This document shows positions 16,607-24,375 of a DNA stretch of 37,147 bases, piece by piece. Source of the DNA: Clostridiales bacterium (GTDB lineage: Bacteria > Bacillota > Clostridia > Saccharofermentanales > Saccharofermentanaceae); assembly GCA_017615325.1 (NCBI GenBank), contig JAGAAI010000065.1, positions 1-37,147 on the forward strand, written 5' to 3'. Within the stretch, counting starts at the first letter, position 1. Each line of letters starts with the position of its first letter. The notes beneath the pieces were generated by a model, which was not told the origin of the DNA, made no database searches, and worked only from the letters and a program-made list of their open reading frames with translations. The translations under genes and the position numbers were made by a program.

Positions 16607-19099
16607 ATGAAAGATCAAAAGTTTGATGTAACGGGAATGAGCTGTGCTGCCTGTGCTGCAAGAGTGGAGAAGAGCGTCTCAAGACTTGAGGGCGTTGATT
16701 CCTGCCAGGTCAATCTTCTGAAGAACAACATGACAGTCTCGTTCGACTCTGACAAGGTTACGGACGAGGCTATTATCATGGCTGTCGAGGGAGCAGGTTA
16801 CGGCGCCTCGCTTGCTTCAGGCAGAGTAAGAAAAACATCTGACGAAGCTACTGCTATCCGCCGCCGTTTTATCCTGTCATTGATCTTTGATATCCCCCTG
16901 ATGGGAATATCAATGGGCTCCATGGCGCTTCAGCATGAAGTCTTCCACAAATGGTGTGTACTGATAATCGCTCTGGAACTGATCCTTGTTATCCCGATAA
17001 TCGTTATCAACTTCAAATACTTTAAGGGCGGCTTTAAGGCTTTGTTTACGGGCGGGGCGAACATGGATACGCTTGTTGCGACAGGCGCGACCGCATCTGT
17101 CCTCTATAGTCTCTATGCCCTGATCCGTACAGCCCTGGGGAGCGCTCAGGGTGATATGGCAACGGTTGATCTCTATTCGCATAACGTTTATTTCGAGGGA
17201 GCAGGCACCATCCTGACTTTGATCACTCTGGGCAAGTTCCTTGAAGCCCGCGCAAAGTCCAAGACAAGCGATGCCATCAACAAGCTGATGAACCTCTCGC
17301 CAAAGACAGCTCTCAGGCTCGAAGCAGACGGCACAGAGCACATGATCCCTGCCGAGGACGTATCTGTCGGGGATATCCTGATCGTAAAGAGCGGACAGGC
17401 AGTCCCTGTTGACGGTGTCGTCGTTGACGGGCGCTGCTCGGTCGATGAATCAGCCATAACAGGTGAGAGCATCCCCGTAGCAAAGGAAAAGGGCGACAAT
17501 GTGACCGGTGCCACTACTCTTACCGCCGGATATATTAAGATGGAGGCGACCCAGGTAGGGGAAGGGACAGTCATCGCAAGGATAATAAGGCTCGTTGACG
17601 AAGCAACGAGCTCCAAGGCACCTGTAGCCAAGATAGCAGACAAGGTTGCGGGAATATTCGTCCCGGCCGTTATGATCATTGCGTTTGTAACATTGTTACT
17701 CTGGCTTTTTGCGGGTGCGGGATTCGAATTTGCTCTGACAAATGCCGTCTCGGTCCTTGTTGTGTCATGTCCCTGTGCCCTGGGACTTGCAACGCCTACC
17801 GCCATCATGTGCGGAACCGGGCGCGGTGCGCAGATGGGAATACTATTTAAGTCCGCAGAGGCTCTTGAGACATTGCATTCTGTCGATACTGTTATTTTCG
17901 ATAAGACAGGGACCCTTACATACGGCAAGCCCAAGGTTACTGCTGTCCATGAAGTTGCAGCAGGAGAAGATGAGATACTGAAAGTAGCTTATGCGCTGGA
18001 ATCCCTGTCGGAACACCCTCTGGCATCAGCCGTTATCGGGATGGCAGAGAGCAAGGGTATAGAAAAACCTGAAGCATCTGATTTTGAACAGACTCCGGGC
18101 ATTGGTATAAAAGGTACGATAGACGGAAAGCTCTGCCATGTTGCCAATGTCAGGATCGGCCGCGAGATAGAGGGCTTAGATCCTGTCATCAGCGAGTGGG
18201 ACAGCAGGATCCTGGGAGCCGGTGCGACAGCTCTATATGTCATTAAAGACAATGAACTTCTGGGTGTCATTGCAGTCGAGGATGAGATCAGGCCTTCGGC
18301 TCCCGATGCCGTAAGGACTCTTGCCGGTGAGGGAATAAAGAGCATCCTCTTAACAGGCGACAACAAGTTTGCGGCAGAAGCCGTTGCAGCAAAAGCCGGG
18401 ATCAGTGAAGTCATCTCCGAAGTCCTGCCCCAGGATAAGGAAATGGTCGTATCCGAGCTTAAGTCTCAGGGCAGGAAGATAGTAATGACAGGTGACGGCA
18501 TCAACGATGCGCCCGCACTTGCTTCAGCGGATGTAGGCATCGCAATAGGTTCAGGCACTGACATTGCAATGGAGACATCAGATGTTGTCCTTATGAAGGG
18601 CGACCTTGCCGATATCCCGTCCGCTATCGCCCTCTCCCGTGCGGTGATGCGCAACATAAAGCAGAATCTATTCTGGGCTTTCTTCTACAACGTGATCTGC
18701 ATTCCTGTTGCGGCAGGCTGCTTTTACAATGCATTCGGCCTGAGGCTCAACCCCATGCTGGCGGCCCTTGCCATGAGCTTAAGCTCCGTGTTTGTGGTTA
18801 CTAATGCTCTGAGGCTAAAGAGATTTAAGATCAAAGATAAGAATGAAGAAGTCATTGTTCAGGATAAGAAGGAGGATAATCCCATGCGTAAAGAGGTAAA
18901 GATCGAAGGCATGATGTGCAAGAATTGTGTAAGGCATGTTAACGAGGCATTGGTTGCGATCGAAGGCGCTTCAGAAGTAGAAGTTGACTTGGAGTCAGGC
19001 ACTGCCAGACTGACGGTTACGCCTCAGGTCACGGATGATATTCTGACTTCCGCGATCACGGAAGAAGGCTATGAAGTGAAGGGGATAAAGGAGATCTGA
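16607..19099 (+). CDS. copA: Copper-exporting P1B-type ATPase with fused C-terminal HMA domain
   Basis: An 830-residue membrane ATPase expected to pump Cu(I) out of the cytoplasm. The N-terminal heavy-metal domain has MSCAAC (Cys13, Cys16). Then come the transmembrane region, the A-domain ITGES, the metal-site CPC at 388-390 in TM6, DKTGT with phosphorylated Asp432, SEHPLA in the N-domain, and GDGIND at 629-634. The late-membrane motifs YN and MSLSSVFVVTNALRL mark the Cu(I) subgroup. Unusually, a second heavy-metal domain with MMCKNC (Cys771, Cys774) is joined at the C-terminus by a charged linker and has its own ribosome binding site. The start at 16607 has no Shine-Dalgarno, and no in-frame start exists between it and the upstream stop at 16568. 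No copper regulator gene is adjacent. Confidence 0.93.
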   Translation: MKDQKFDVTGMSCAACAARVEKSVSRLEGVDSCQVNLLKNNMTVSFDSDKVTDEAIIMAVEGAGYGASLASGRVRKTSDEATAIRRRFILSLIFDIPLMGISMGSMALQHEVFHKWCVLIIALELILVIPIIVINFKYFKGGFKALFTGGANMDTLVATGATASVLYSLYALIRTALGSAQGDMATVDLYSHNVYFEGAGTILTLITLGKFLEARAKSKTSDAINKLMNLSPKTALRLEADGTEHMIPAEDVSVGDILIVKSGQAVPVDGVVVDGRCSVDESAITGESIPVAKEKGDNVTGATTLTAGYIKMEATQVGEGTVIARIIRLVDEATSSKAPVAKIADKVAGIFVPAVMIIAFVTLLLWLFAGAGFEFALTNAVSVLVVSCPCALGLATPTAIMCGTGRGAQMGILFKSAEALETLHSVDTVIFDKTGTLTYGKPKVTAVHEVAAGEDEILKVAYALESLSEHPLASAVIGMAESKGIEKPEASDFEQTPGIGIKGTIDGKLCHVANVRIGREIEGLDPVISEWDSRILGAGATALYVIKDNELLGVIAVEDEIRPSAPDAVRTLAGEGIKSILLTGDNKFAAEAVAAKAGISEVISEVLPQDKEMVVSELKSQGRKIVMTGDGINDAPALASADVGIAIGSGTDIAMETSDVVLMKGDLADIPSAIALSRAVMRNIKQNLFWAFFYNVICIPVAAGCFYNAFGLRLNPMLAALAMSLSSVFVVTNALRLKRFKIKDKNEEVIVQDKKEDNPMRKEVKIEGMMCKNCVRHVNEALVAIEGASEVEVDLESGTARLTVTPQVTDDILTSAITEEGYEVKGIKEI
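18884..19099 (+). CDS. Possible internally initiated CopZ-like copper chaperone
   Basis: Within the ATPase frame, AAGGAGGA (18869-18876) lies 8 bases before an in-frame ATG at 18884, codon 760. Initiation here would yield a separate 71-residue protein comprising a complete HMA fold with the MMCKNC copper site, the size of a free CopZ chaperone. The Shine-Dalgarno falls in the low-constraint linker (KKEDNP). E. coli copA makes a free chaperone from the same gene by frameshifting, so a dual product has precedent, by another mechanism. Internal initiation here is inference. Confidence 0.5.
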   Translation: MRKEVKIEGMMCKNCVRHVNEALVAIEGASEVEVDLESGTARLTVTPQVTDDILTSAITEEGYEVKGIKEI

Positions 19100-19109
19100 T
19101 CTTTTCGAG

Positions 19110-19155
19110 TCACTGATCTGTTCACTTTTACCTCGAAAAGTGAACAACTTAGTGA
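19110..19155. terminator. Long hairpin between convergent genes, possibly a terminator
   Basis: TGTTCACTTTT (19119-19129) and AAAAGTGAACA (19136-19146) make a perfect 11-bp stem with a 6-base loop, and TCACT/AGTGA (19110-19114, 19151-19155) extend it. There is no clear T-run on either side, so it is at best a non-canonical terminator. CTTTTCGAG (19101-19109) can pair instead with CTCGAAAAG (19132-19140), which would break the main stem. Confidence 0.4.
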
Positions 19156-19174
19156 ATAGACATTATCAGAGATC

Positions 19175-20332
19175 TTATTCAGCCGGGACTTCGGCTTCAG
19201 GCTCTTTTTTATAGGCTGCTTTCCTGGACTTAAGCCAGGGGATTATGATGTTGTTGTAGATGTATGACAGCAAGGCTGCCAGAGGGATGGCCAGGACGAG
19301 TCCGGTGAAGCCCCAGAGCTTGCCTCCTACAACGAGGAATATCAATACCAGGAATGAAGGTACGTTCAAGGCCTCGCCGTAGAGCTTGGGCTTGACGATG
19401 TAGCCGTCGATGAGCTGGATGATGAGCGTGAAGATGATGAAGGGGATCACGCGGTTCGGCTCGGCCAGGAGGAGGAGCAGGGCTCCGAAGGCACCGCCGA
19501 AGATAGGACCGAATGTAGGAGCCAGGTTTGTTACACCGACTACAACGGAGATGAGCACTACATAAGGTGTTCCGGTGATCAGCATGAATGCTGCGTTAAG
19601 AAGACCCACGGTGAGTGATTCCAGCAAGGTGAATACTATATATCTCGAGAAGATCGAGTTGAACTGGTGCCAGATATCGTTCATGTGGGCATGATATTTG
19701 TCGGGAGCTACGAGTTTTACGAAAGTCGCAAGGATCGATGTAAGCTTCTTCTTGCCGATCAGGAAGTAGAAAGCAAAGATTATTCCTATCAGGGTGTTGA
19801 TGATCCTGCCGCCGATCGTCGTGGACATCGATACGATATTCGAGAAGTTGTTGTTAAGATATGCGGTTATCTTGCCGTTGACGTCGATCTCATTGTCTAT
19901 GATGGAGACCAGGGAGGCCTTGAAGTCATCGTCCAACTGGAGAGTCGATACGAGATTTATAAGCTGGTGCTTATAGATGTTGAGCCTGCCGATAAACTCC
20001 TGAACGTTGTCGATAAAGTAAGGTATGAAGAGGACCAGGAGTACTATAACGACAGCCAGTATCATCACCAGTGCGAGAACTGATGACAGGATCCATCTTC
20101 TATTAGCCTTCCACTTGGAAGGGAAGTGCCTGTCGAAAAACATAGCCAGCGGGTTAACGATATAAGCTATGACCGCACCGATCATGACGGCCGAGAACAG
20201 ACCCATGAAGTAGGATACTGCCGTATTGAAGCCGCCCATATGCGTAAGGAAATAGTAGAAGGCGACAGCGACACAGAGACTTAATGTCAGTCCGCCCCAT
20301 CTGATCTTATCTGTCTTACGCATCTTCTCCAT
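19175..20332 (-). CDS. AI-2E family transporter (PerM/YtvI-like)
   Basis: A 385-residue polytopic membrane protein of the AI-2E family. The family has two N-terminal membrane segments, a third followed by a long extracytoplasmic helical region (about 110-165 here, DDDFKASLVS to NNNFSNIVS), and a C-terminal bundle. The family-typical segments TNLAPTFGPIFGG (near 270), LIDGYIVKPKLYG and GFTGLVLAIPLAAL are clear. The tail is charged. GGAGAT precedes the start. It is the last gene of a minus-strand run with gaps of 15 and 4 nt to the two preceding genes. Family members export AI-2, act as Na/H antiporters or are uncharacterised, so the substrate is open. Confidence 0.9.
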   Translation of the reverse strand: MEKMRKTDKIRWGGLTLSLCVAVAFYYFLTHMGGFNTAVSYFMGLFSAVMIGAVIAYIVNPLAMFFDRHFPSKWKANRRWILSSVLALVMILAVVIVLLVLFIPYFIDNVQEFIGRLNIYKHQLINLVSTLQLDDDFKASLVSIIDNEIDVNGKITAYLNNNFSNIVSMSTTIGGRIINTLIGIIFAFYFLIGKKKLTSILATFVKLVAPDKYHAHMNDIWHQFNSIFSRYIVFTLLESLTVGLLNAAFMLITGTPYVVLISVVVGVTNLAPTFGPIFGGAFGALLLLLAEPNRVIPFIIFTLIIQLIDGYIVKPKLYGEALNVPSFLVLIFLVVGGKLWGFTGLVLAIPLAALLSYIYNNIIIPWLKSRKAAYKKEPEAEVPAE

Positions 20333-20347
20333 AGTGATTATCTCCGC

Positions 20348-20776
20348 TTATCTTTCGAAGTCGTCGCGGCGGCCGAAGTCGTCATCGTCTTTGCCGTCGT
20401 CGTCATCATCAACATCATCATCGTGGAGTGAACCGAATTCGCCATAGCCCATGTCTTCAAAGTCCTTCATGAACTGGTCGAGGGCGTCTTCAAAGTCCTT
20501 GATGTCACCGTCAAACTGATCCATGTCAAAGGTTGTCATATCCGTGTCAAAGGATATGGTCGTCTCGCCGGATCCTTCATCGTCATCATCGTCATCATCG
20601 TCATTGAAAAGGTCATTGAAGTCCACGCCGTAATCGATGTCGAATGTAGAAGCGCCTTCGTCGATCGCCTGGGCTGTCCTTGCGATGATAGCCATAGTGG
20701 TAAAGCACCCTGTTGTGGAGAATGCTACTGCCAGCGCCAAGCCTATTACCAAACCAATCCTGATCTTCTTGTTCAT
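20348..20776 (-). CDS. Aspartate-rich small lipoprotein
   Basis: A 142-residue predicted lipoprotein I do not recognise. Residues 1-24 form a signal with lipobox STTGC (Cys24). The mature part is very acidic: DDDDDDDDE near 59-67, several D/E-rich stretches, and a C-terminal run DDDVDDDDDGKDDDD before a short basic end. Such a surface would bind divalent cations or basic partners; this is inference. The Asp runs come from GAT/GAC trinucleotide tracts (about 20390-20425 and 20577-20604), so length may vary by slippage. It sits between the zinc-ribbon gene (4-nt gap) and the AI-2E gene (15-nt gap), implying co-expression. Confidence 0.7.
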   Translation of the reverse strand: MNKKIRIGLVIGLALAVAFSTTGCFTTMAIIARTAQAIDEGASTFDIDYGVDFNDLFNDDDDDDDDEGSGETTISFDTDMTTFDMDQFDGDIKDFEDALDQFMKDFEDMGYGEFGSLHDDDVDDDDDGKDDDDFGRRDDFER

Positions 20777-20780
20777 ATTA

Positions 20781-21215
20781 TTACCCCAAGTGTTTAAGTA
20801 TGTTTATCAGTGCGATAAGTGCGACTATAAGGACTATCCCTACGACCACGCATATCGCGATCGTCTTTACCGTGTTGGTGACGCTCCTGACCGTCTCGAA
20901 TCCGTCCTTGACACGGCGTGCGCCTTCCATGAATTCGTCCGTATCAGACTGCATCTTCTTGACCTCGGCATCGTGCTTGAGCTGAGCTTCCTCGCGCTTT
21001 GTCCTTTCTTCTTCTTCCTTGATCCTGCGCTTGGTCTGCTCTTCCTCGGCTGCCTTCATACGCTTAGTCTTCTCGCGTTCCTCGAAGATCTCGGCGATCT
21101 CCTCGGTATCGAAAGTTAGCTTCTGGCCGCAGTAATCACATTGCGCGGTCAGGTTGAAGGTATCGATATTGAGGTTCGCACCGCAGTTCGAGCACTGATA
21201 AGATTTAAGTGCCAT
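20781..21215 (-). CDS. Zinc-ribbon, coiled-coil, single-pass membrane protein
   Basis: A 144-residue protein of unknown role. Cys8, Cys11, Cys26 and Cys29 form a treble CxxC/CxxC zinc ribbon at the N-terminus. Residues about 38-88 are a highly charged Lys/Glu helix, likely a coiled coil. A membrane segment spans about 116-139 (TIAICVVVGIVLIVALIA), followed by a very short tail. This predicts a tail-anchored protein with a cytoplasmic zinc ribbon. AAGGAGA lies before the start. It is the first gene of the tight run with the acidic lipoprotein and AI-2E permease, 67 bases after the DUF4003 gene with no obvious terminator between. Confidence 0.75.
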   Translation of the reverse strand: MALKSYQCSNCGANLNIDTFNLTAQCDYCGQKLTFDTEEIAEIFEEREKTKRMKAAEEEQTKRRIKEEEERTKREEAQLKHDAEVKKMQSDTDEFMEGARRVKDGFETVRSVTNTVKTIAICVVVGIVLIVALIALINILKHLG

Positions 21216-21282
21216 GATCCGTCTCCTTATTCACATTATTCGCAAGTATTTTAGCGGAATTTACTTTCATTGTCTATTTATA

Positions 21283-22272
21283 TCAGCAGGATGCCGATGC
21301 AGACGAGGCTGCTGCCGAAGCTGCAGCTGCGCATGCAGCGATCTCGATGGCGATTATCGTGGAGATTATCGAGTTGATGACCGATGACCTGCCCATATCG
21401 CTTCCGCCTGTATATGCATCGAGCACGATTGCGCAAGAGAGGATGTTGCGGATCCTCTTGCCCGCACCCCAGGCGCCCATTCCGCGGATCGTCTTCATCT
21501 CATCGGAGAGCTTGCGGATCCTCTTGCAGATCGCCTTCTTGTCCTCTTCGCGGACGAGGAGACCGACGGCTGCAACGATCCCGAAAGCATCGCTGTCGAA
21601 GCGGACGCCTTCCCCTTTGAGAAGTTCGTATGCCTTGCGGATCTCAGCGGCCTTATCGTCAGGTTCTCCGCCGAAGACGGATGCAACGCAAGCCATGTAC
21701 TGGATCTTGTTGCCGCCCCAGAAGACCTTCTTAAGTGCAGTAAAACACTCTTCCGTGTTGTGGGCAATGACCTCAGGGTCAACATCGGTCAGCGCCATTA
21801 CGACGCAGTTCGTGATGTCCTCGCTCCCAGTGATGAAGGGGTGGTCGTGGCGGATGAGCTTATAGATCTCACGCGTCCTCTTAATGTATTTGTCGTAGTC
21901 TTTCTCATTGCAGGCCCGGTAGATCATGGTCGCGGCCAGGACCAAGTAATCGGACTTGAAGAACTTTTTGTCGAGGCCCTTGTAGATCTTCTTGATCTTC
22001 TCCATGGCGCTCTCGGGGTCCGATGACTGCGCGAGCGTTGCGATCACGACCTGGCGGCAGTTGCCTCCGCCCAAGGTGGTGAGGACGGATGCGTTCTTTC
22101 CTAAGATCTTCTTGGCTTCCTTCATGGCCTCGGCAGAAGTGGGCTGGTTGTTGCCGATGAAAGCTGCGGCACAAGCGGATGCCTCAAGGCTTGTATTCAG
22201 TACGAAAGCCTTCTTTGCGATCATGAAATTCTCTTCGAAAACTTTCCTTGATATCTCGATCTTGTGTTCCAT
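21283..22272 (-). CDS. DUF4003 family protein
   Basis: A 329-residue cytoplasmic, helical protein resembling DUF4003 proteins of Firmicutes; function unknown. The start at 22272 (MEHKIEISRK) is chosen because AAGGAG lies 8 bases upstream; an upstream TTG start has no such site. The body contains family-like repeated helices (NTSLEASACAAAFIG, VLAATMIYRAC, GMGAWGAGKRIRNILSC). The C-terminal 25 residues are almost only Ala, Ser and Cys, ending in Cys. A promoter is visible at 22303-22331. It may be the first gene of the minus-strand unit that continues into the zinc-ribbon gene. Confidence 0.72.
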   Translation of the reverse strand: MEHKIEISRKVFEENFMIAKKAFVLNTSLEASACAAAFIGNNQPTSAEAMKEAKKILGKNASVLTTLGGGNCRQVVIATLAQSSDPESAMEKIKKIYKGLDKKFFKSDYLVLAATMIYRACNEKDYDKYIKRTREIYKLIRHDHPFITGSEDITNCVVMALTDVDPEVIAHNTEECFTALKKVFWGGNKIQYMACVASVFGGEPDDKAAEIRKAYELLKGEGVRFDSDAFGIVAAVGLLVREEDKKAICKRIRKLSDEMKTIRGMGAWGAGKRIRNILSCAIVLDAYTGGSDMGRSSVINSIISTIIAIEIAACAAAASAAASSASASC

Positions 22273-22302
22273 TTGTTTATCTCCTTTTCCCAAACTGATG
22301 AT

Positions 22303-22331
22303 ATTTTACCCTCCCGAAAATAAAGAGGCAA
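22303..22331 (-). promoter_or_regulatory. Promoter of the DUF4003 gene
   Basis: On the minus strand TTGCCT (22326-22331) and TAAAAT (22303-22308) are 17 bp apart, with a leader of about 25 nt to the start at 22272. Confidence 0.6.
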
Positions 22332-22402
22332 GATAATCCGTGATAGAGGGGGCAGGGCGAAAGATATATAATAGTGTCAGACAAAACACAAAAGGAGTCC
22401 TG

Positions 22403-22939
22403 ATGGTAAAGCTTTTCGATGAGATGCCGGTATTATCCTCCGGCAAGATCCTCTTAAGACCTCTCGAGGCGGCTGATGCAGCTGACCTTGCATCATTTAC
22501 GAAAGATGACAGGGTCTATAAGTATCTGCCGACATTCCTTGCCGAGCGCCAGTTTGAGGACCCGCAGGATGCGATAGCTTTTATCAACGGCAAACTCTTC
22601 TCTGATAAGGAGTCCCTGATACTGGCAGTTACGGAAGACGGGAACTTTGCGGGGCTTGCCGAGTTCTACGGATATAAGGAAGCGATCCGGAAGACCTGCG
22701 TCGGCTACAGGCTCGCCCATGACTGCTGGGGTAAGGGGATCGCGACCAGGTCTGTAGGACTAATGGTCGATTACCTTTACGGCGGGACGGATATAGAGAT
22801 AATAACGGCGAGTACCATGATCGAAAACAAGGCGTCGGAACGGGTCCTTGCCAAGAACGGATTTGAGATGACGGCAAGGGATGTCCCCGAGGACTGGGGC
22901 TACGATGAACCCACGATCGCAGACAAGTGGTTCAGGTAA
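22403..22939 (+). CDS. GNAT-family N-acetyltransferase
   Basis: A 178-residue protein with the layout of RimJ/RimL-type acetyltransferases, which move an acetyl group from acetyl-CoA to an amino group. Early residues LSSGKILLRPLEAADAADL match the first strand and helix of this subfamily. The CoA loop is in the segment RLAHDCWGKGIATRSVGLMV (Q/RxxGxG/A form, near 105-124). ASTMIENKASERVLAKNGFE is the typical motif B (N-x-x-S-x-x-v-l-x-K-x-G-F). The start at 22403 follows AAAGGAG; an upstream in-frame start at 22340 lacks one. A TATAAT at 22367-22372 may be its -10 box. It probably forms an operon with the CCA enzyme gene 16 bases on. The acceptor is unknown. Confidence 0.87.
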   Translation: MVKLFDEMPVLSSGKILLRPLEAADAADLASFTKDDRVYKYLPTFLAERQFEDPQDAIAFINGKLFSDKESLILAVTEDGNFAGLAEFYGYKEAIRKTCVGYRLAHDCWGKGIATRSVGLMVDYLYGGTDIEIITASTMIENKASERVLAKNGFEMTARDVPEDWGYDEPTIADKWFR

Positions 22940-22955
22940 TAAGCAGGAGTTGGGC

Positions 22956-24311
22956 ATGCAGGAGATAAGGATCCCTTCGGGAGCAAAGAAGATATTGAAG
23001 ATGCTTGAAGACAGAGGCTTTAAGGCCTATGTCGTCGGCGGCTGTGTGCGCGACCTGTTAAGGGGCGAGGAGCCTCATGACTGGGACATCACGACTTCCG
23101 CGACTCCGGATGAGATGCATGAGGTCTTCGCCGATATAAAGACGGTCGATACGGGCGCAAAGCACGGGACAATAACTGTCATTCCCGAAGAGGGCGAACT
23201 CTACGAAGTCACGACATTCAGGATCGACGGAGAATATAAGGACGGAAGGCATCCCGAGACGGTCGAGTTCGTAACCAGCCTTGAAGGAGACCTTGCAAGG
23301 CGCGACTTTACCGTGAATGCGATAGCAATGGATTCGGAAGGCAATATAACAGATCCTTTCGGAGGGGAAGAAGACATTAAGGGCGGCATCATAAGATGCG
23401 TCGGTGATCCTGACAGAAGGTTCGCTGAGGACGGCCTTAGGATCTTAAGGGCTTTGAGGTTTGCTTCAGCATTGGGATTTAAGATCGAGGATAAGACTGC
23501 CGGTTCTGTTAAGCGCAACGCTAAACTTCTTGAAAAGATCTCGGCCGAGAGGGTGAACGTCGAGCTTACAAAACTTCTCTTGGGCAATTATTCTCTCGAT
23601 GTTTTGCTTAACTACAAGGAAGTTATCACGGCTGTTATCCCCGAACTTGCGCCTGCGGTGGGTTTTAAGCAGAATTCGATCTGGCACTGCTACGATGTTT
23701 ACGATCACATCGCGCATTCAGTCGCGGCCTACGAAGGATCAGATGAATGTATCAAGACGGCCCTTCTCCTGCACGATATCGGCAAGCCCTTCTGCTACAC
23801 GGAAGATGAGGAAGGCCACGGGCACTTCTACGGGCACGGCAAAATAAGCGTCGACATGGCGGAGAAGATCCTGGACAGATTAAAGTACAGCAATGCCCGG
23901 AAGGGGCGGATCCTGGACCTTATAAGGTATCACGACATGAGGATCGAGCCGGAGGTCAAAGCCTGCCGTAAGGCTATGGGAAGGCTCGGAACGGAACTCT
24001 TTTTCGATCTGGCGGAAGTAAGGAGAGCAGATAAGCTCGCCCAGTCAGACTACGCCCGGGAGAAAGAATTCGCCCAGATGGACGAGATATTAAGGATCGC
24101 ACGGGAGATAGCTGCATCCGATGACTGCCTTGATCTTAAGACGCTCGCGGTAAACGGCGATGACCTTATGAGAGAACTTAAGATAGAGCCCGGCAAAAAG
24201 GTCGGGGAGATCCTCTCGCACCTTCTTGATAAAGTCCTTTCGGACGAGCTTGCCAATGAGAAGGATCTGCTCCTGGAATATGCCCGGAAGGAAGTTTGCG
24301 GCGAACTTTGA
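22956..24311 (+). CDS. cca: CCA tRNA nucleotidyltransferase with HD domain
   Basis: A 451-residue enzyme that adds or repairs the 3' CCA end of tRNAs, a class II nucleotidyltransferase. GGCVRDLL (28-35) and DWDITTSATP with catalytic Asp42/Asp44 form the active site. RRDFTVNAIA and GDPDRRFAEDGLRILRALRF follow as the neck motifs. An HD phosphohydrolase-like domain starts near LLLHDIGKP (His273, Asp274) and includes GHGHFYGHG. The start at 22956 is preceded by CAGGAG; in-frame starts further upstream overlap the GNAT gene and lack a site. The tRNA-Thr in this window already encodes its CCA, so this enzyme would serve mainly repair there. Confidence 0.92.
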   Translation: MQEIRIPSGAKKILKMLEDRGFKAYVVGGCVRDLLRGEEPHDWDITTSATPDEMHEVFADIKTVDTGAKHGTITVIPEEGELYEVTTFRIDGEYKDGRHPETVEFVTSLEGDLARRDFTVNAIAMDSEGNITDPFGGEEDIKGGIIRCVGDPDRRFAEDGLRILRALRFASALGFKIEDKTAGSVKRNAKLLEKISAERVNVELTKLLLGNYSLDVLLNYKEVITAVIPELAPAVGFKQNSIWHCYDVYDHIAHSVAAYEGSDECIKTALLLHDIGKPFCYTEDEEGHGHFYGHGKISVDMAEKILDRLKYSNARKGRILDLIRYHDMRIEPEVKACRKAMGRLGTELFFDLAEVRRADKLAQSDYAREKEFAQMDEILRIAREIAASDDCLDLKTLAVNGDDLMRELKIEPGKKVGEILSHLLDKVLSDELANEKDLLLEYARKEVCGEL

Positions 24312-24335
24312 ATCTCTCATTTCTTGGTATATAAT
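24308..24335 (+). promoter_or_regulatory. Promoter of the orphan lipoprotein gene
   Basis: TTGAAT (24308-24313) and a perfect TATAAT (24330-24335) are 16 bp apart. The -35 box overlaps the stop codon of the CCA enzyme gene. Confidence 0.65.
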
Positions 24336-24375
24336 CTTTTGGGTTTTACAAGATAAGAAAAGGAGTTGATCTCAC

